64,000 bases of DNA from Bacteroidetes bacterium UBA6221. GTDB lineage: Bacteria > Bacteroidota > Bacteroidia > Chitinophagales > Chitinophagaceae. Numbering within the stretch: position 1 is the stretch's first letter; each line of letters begins with the position of its first letter. Where the stretch lies: positions 190,245-254,244 of the forward strand of contig DISB01000016.1 of assembly GCA_002421685.1 (NCBI GenBank). The letters run 5' to 3'. This document shows, one piece after another, positions 61,151-64,000 of the stretch. The notes below the pieces were generated by a model. It was not told the DNA's origin, ran no database searches, and was given only the letters and a program-made list of their open reading frames with translations. Position numbers and translations under genes: made by a program.

Positions 61151-62605
61151 ATGAAAAGAGCAATAATGCTGATCCTGTTGTGCATCCTCGTTTCCCATAC
61201 AGGTTGTTACAGAATGAAGAAATCTAAAGGCGGCGGCCAGATAGGTAAAATTCCACCGCGGGTTATCAACGCACAAGACATTGCCCTGCCGCCCGGCTAT
61301 ACCGCCGAATACGTAGCCAGCGGGCTGACATTTCCCAGTTCCATGACCTTTGACGACCAGGGACGTATGTACGTGATAGAGGCAGGTTATTCTTATGGCG
61401 AAGTTTGGCTGGAGCCAAAGCTATTGCGGCTGGAGAATGACGGCAAATTTACAACACTGGCAACAGGGGGAAAGAACGGCCCATGGACCAGCCTTATATT
61501 TCACGAAGGGTACCTCTACCTGTCTGATGGCGGCGCAGCCGAAGGTGGTAAGATATTCCGCGTGACGACGGATGGTGAAATGAAAGAACTGGTATCGGGC
61601 CTGCCCAGCATAGGCGACCACCATACCGACCACCTGGTCATCAAGGATAATTACATCTACTTCGGGCAGGGAACGGCTACTAACTCAGGTGTAGTGGGTG
61701 AAGACAATATGCAATTCGGCTGGCTGCGCAGGCAACCTGAATTTCATGATATACCCTGCAAGGATATTACCCTTACCGGGCAGAATTATGTAACGGACAA
61801 TATATTGACAGAAGACCCCGACGATAAAGCCACTACCGGCGCATTTGTACCCTTCGGCACATCCACAACAAACGGACAGGTGATAAAAGGCCGTGTGCCC
61901 TGCACGGGTTCCATCATGAGGATACCATTGGAAGGCGGCCAACCCGAGATGGTGGCCTGGGGTTTGCGCAACCCGTATGGCCTGGCGCTGGCGCCCAACG
62001 GGGATATTTACATCAGCGAAAATTCTTACGACGACCGCGGCAGCCGGCCTATATGGGGTACCGGCGACGTATTGTGGAAACTGGAGCCCGGTCTATGGTA
62101 CGGCTACCCTGATTTCAGCGCCGGGGTAGAACTGGCAGGGAAGAAAGGTTTCGCCGTTCCGGGCAAGGACCTGGTAAAGCCTGTAATGAAAGACTACCCT
62201 AATAAGGCGCCGAGGCCGGTAGCTATGTTCGGGGTACATTCATCTACCAACGGGATGGACTTTTCTACCAATCCCGCTTTTGGGCATACGGGTGAAGTAT
62301 TCGCAGCAGAATTTGGCGACATGGCGCCCGGCGTAGGCAAGGTTTGGGCACCTGTTGGCTTCAAAGTAGTGCGAGCCAATGTGCAAACAGGGGTTGTAGA
62401 AGATTTTGCCGTAAACAAAGGAAAGAAAAATGCACCGGCCAGTATGCTGGGCAAGGGCGGACTGGAAAGGCCATTGGCCGTGAAATTTCATCCCAGTGAG
62501 GCGGCCCTGTACATCGTAGACTTCGGCATACTGAAAATGACGAAGCGCGGCCCCGAACCCCAGACAGGTACCGGCGTCATTTGGAAAATAACAAAAAAAC
62601 GTTAA
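61151..62605 (+). CDS. PQQ-type sugar dehydrogenase (GSDH family) lipoprotein
   Basis: 484 residues from the ATG at 61151; lipobox ends at C19 (LVSHTGC). Six-bladed propeller of the glucose/sorbosone dehydrogenase type: LTFPSSMTFDDQGRMYVIEA, LYLSDGGAAEGGKIFRVTTD, AWGLRNPYGLALAPNGDIYI, LAVKFHPSEAALYIVDFG. Oxidises a sugar or other polyol, passing electrons on. The cytochrome c gene begins 3 bases later, so this is a two-gene redox unit. PQQ dependence is inferred from the family. Confidence 0.9.
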   Translation: MKRAIMLILLCILVSHTGCYRMKKSKGGGQIGKIPPRVINAQDIALPPGYTAEYVASGLTFPSSMTFDDQGRMYVIEAGYSYGEVWLEPKLLRLENDGKFTTLATGGKNGPWTSLIFHEGYLYLSDGGAAEGGKIFRVTTDGEMKELVSGLPSIGDHHTDHLVIKDNYIYFGQGTATNSGVVGEDNMQFGWLRRQPEFHDIPCKDITLTGQNYVTDNILTEDPDDKATTGAFVPFGTSTTNGQVIKGRVPCTGSIMRIPLEGGQPEMVAWGLRNPYGLALAPNGDIYISENSYDDRGSRPIWGTGDVLWKLEPGLWYGYPDFSAGVELAGKKGFAVPGKDLVKPVMKDYPNKAPRPVAMFGVHSSTNGMDFSTNPAFGHTGEVFAAEFGDMAPGVGKVWAPVGFKVVRANVQTGVVEDFAVNKGKKNAPASMLGKGGLERPLAVKFHPSEAALYIVDFGILKMTKRGPEPQTGTGVIWKITKKR

Positions 62606-62608
62606 ACA

Positions 62609-62968
62609 ATGGCAAAGACAAACGAGCTATCTAAATATATAGTAGCAATCAGCTTATTCATCATTGCCGGTTCCTGCGCCACCAGGAAGAGCGAACCGAT
62701 AACAGGTGCGGTGGTGGACCGTAGCGATACCCGCGTAGCCAACGGGCAGGAAAAATATAACAGGTATTGCCAGAAATGCCACCCCGCCGGCGAAGCAGGG
62801 CTGGGGCCGGCAGTGAATGGCAAGCCCAACTTCCTGAAAAAATTCCAGGCGAAACATGGGCTAGGTGTCATGCCTGCGTTTAAAGACATCATCTCCAAAC
62901 AGGATATAAAAGACATAGGACTTTACCTGAAAAAATTAGATAAACTGAAAAAGCGGAAAGACATATGA
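62609..62968 (+). CDS. Lipoprotein c-type cytochrome
   Basis: 119 residues. Lipobox ends at C23 (IIAGSC). Heme-binding C54-C57-H58 (YCQKCHPAG) and axial Met88 in GVMPAF. Compact mono-heme cytochrome c domain. Located 3 bases after the sugar dehydrogenase, so it very likely accepts its electrons. Assembly needs the ccm machinery, of which ccmE and ccmF lie at 48-51 kb. Confidence 0.93.
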   Translation: MAKTNELSKYIVAISLFIIAGSCATRKSEPITGAVVDRSDTRVANGQEKYNRYCQKCHPAGEAGLGPAVNGKPNFLKKFQAKHGLGVMPAFKDIISKQDIKDIGLYLKKLDKLKKRKDI

Positions 62969-63424
62969 ATAGTCCGTAGATGTAGGCTGTAAATTCTTTA
63001 TAAATGCTTTAACAAAATCGAAAGGTGGATTATCGTACTTTTGTACTGTTTTCATGGTGATAGGGTTTATAGGGGCTGATCCGTTCTCGGATCGGCTTTT
63101 TTATTTCTAACGACATATATAAACCGATAAAAATTCCACATACATAAAAGACCGACGGCTTACTATAATTATCCAAATAACCGGTCAACTACTCCGTTTC
63201 ACCTTATCAGTTTCCGCGTCCAGCATAGATTTCCACAAACATGAACGCATGTAAAAAAAGCGTATATATTTTTTGGCTATGATTTCTATCATGCGTCTAT
63301 ATGAGTATAGTCATAACTTATTGACACTCCCGTGACTAACATTACATCGTGATTATAGCTAATAAGTGAATAATCATACGAGTCTAAAAAGTTTAACAAC
63401 AAAATCAATAAAAAAATTAGTCTT
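62969..63424. other. Gene-free spacer with a terminator
   Basis: 456 bases between the cytochrome gene and the YceI gene with no convincing coding frame. It holds the terminator at 63075-63103 and is AT-rich to the right. TACTTTTG around 63036-63043 resembles a -7 box. Confidence 0.6.
63075..63103 (+). terminator. Terminator after the cytochrome gene
   Basis: GCTGATCCG (63075-63083), loop TTCT, CGGATCGGC (63088-63096), then TTTTTTA. One G-T pair in the stem. Confidence 0.85.
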
Positions 63425-64000
63425 ATGAAACGTGTAAAATTAGCAACGCTGCTCCTTGCGACATCCGCACTGGCTGGATTTACTTATTTCGCCAGTTGTA
63501 CACACAAAGACACGCTGGATGTAGCGCCTCTGAAAAAAGAAATTGTACGTGGTAACGATGTAATAAAATTATCAGACGGATGGTCATGGGATAAATCGCA
63601 CTCAAACGTCATGTGGGAAACTCCTTATGACGGCGTAGGGGCCCTACTGACCGGCAGGTTCAACCAGTTTGGACTAACAACCATGGAATTTGATGAAGCG
63701 AACCCCGAAAAAATACAATTTGAAGGCTGGGTTAGGCTGAATACTGTAAATACCGGGGAGATGGGCCGGGATACAGGATGCCTGTTAAAAACCTTTAAAA
63801 CGGCCAAAGGAAAAGTTGACGAGCCTGAAAACCTCGCAACAATAAAATCCAAGACAGTTAAATTCAATCCAGAGGATACTACCTATATCGTAACTGCGGA
63901 TCTGACCTTCATGGGCATAACAAAAGAAATTGAAGGCATATTAACATACTCCGGCACAACCAGGTTTGATATAGGGCAACTGGGTAGCAATACCAAAGTG
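63425..64000 (+). CDS. YceI-like lipoprotein, 3' end beyond the window
   Basis: 192 codons from the ATG at 63425 to the window edge with no stop. Lipobox ends at C25 (TYFASC). After a short linker comes the start of a YceI-type lipocalin-like barrel: SWDKSHSNVMWETPYDGVGA, LLTGRFNQFGL, and TYIVTADLTFMGITKEIEG. YceI proteins bind isoprenoid-like lipids in the periplasm. Only the first part is visible. Confidence 0.82.
   Translation, partial: MKRVKLATLLLATSALAGFTYFASCTHKDTLDVAPLKKEIVRGNDVIKLSDGWSWDKSHSNVMWETPYDGVGALLTGRFNQFGLTTMEFDEANPEKIQFEGWVRLNTVNTGEMGRDTGCLLKTFKTAKGKVDEPENLATIKSKTVKFNPEDTTYIVTADLTFMGITKEIEGILTYSGTTRFDIGQLGSNTKV

Overview
The window looks like a chromosomal segment of a Bacteroidota bacterium, most likely Chitinophagaceae or a near relative. 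The evidence is: a large secreted protein with a type IX secretion (T9SS) C-terminal sorting domain; many lipoproteins with short lipoboxes; promoter boxes of the Bacteroidetes type (TTG, 17-18 nt, TAnnTTTG) before tRNA-Ser, rpsU and the agmatinase-family gene; the rpsU-xerC-hpf order; a CcmE with a CxxxY motif; a DUF4292 gene behind dut; and little sign of Shine-Dalgarno sequences. Most of the window is ordinary core genome, with several patches of repeats, duplicated fragments and possibly transferred genes.

Layout. 1-3.6 kb: a partial terminase-small-subunit-like gene whose 3' half has absorbed intergenic repeats in frame, then an array of hairpins and direct repeats, then a rhomboid protease gene split by an in-frame TGA and bracketed by three copies of a two-hairpin repeat. 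3.6-7.3 kb: small unknown genes, folD, queE, uppP. 7.3-13.5 kb: beta-propeller lipoprotein, rpsU-xerC-hpf operon, ribE, a CinA-like protein, threonine aldolase. 13.6-14.3 kb: tRNA-Ser, tRNA-Pro, a GIY-YIG gene and a rearranged second tRNA-Pro copy. 14.3-22 kb: TPR protein, T9SS-exported Ig-repeat protein, PqqB-like hydrolase, Gly-rich RRM protein, aldehyde dehydrogenase. 22.1-23.6 kb: an AT-rich insert with a restriction-enzyme-like nuclease domain gene and an orphan MNT nucleotidyltransferase.

23.6-30.2 kb: rfbF-rfbG-rfbC-like CDP-sugar genes, then the dut / sugar nucleotidyltransferase / TPR / DUF4292 operon. 30.3-37.2 kb: topoisomerase IB, a 50-residue basic protein gene, a transporter / metallo-hydrolase / cupin operon, agmatinase-family enzyme, DEAD-box helicase. 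37.2-38 kb: a RAYT transposase gene flanked by inverted REP-like hairpins. 38-47.2 kb: cyclodeaminase-like protein, dnaA, nhaA, a 2-oxoacid dehydrogenase E2, LptD-like protein, cell-wall amidase. 47.3-55.8 kb: EGF-like lipoprotein, ccmF and ccmE, cmk, a KefB-like antiporter, a universal stress protein. 55.8-64 kb: repeat patch holding a decayed copy of the 5' end of polX, PolX/PHP protein, DUF748-like protein, hydrolase, outer-membrane barrel, a sugar dehydrogenase plus lipoprotein cytochrome c pair, and the start of a YceI-like lipoprotein.

No rRNA, CRISPR array, complete prophage or canonical insertion sequence was seen. The most unusual material is the RAYT/REP module with its possible link to the rhomboid-flanking repeats, the tRNA-Pro/GIY-YIG/tRNA-Pro block, and the terminase-like gene growing by repeat capture. 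Functions are read from motifs and family resemblance only; no database search was possible.
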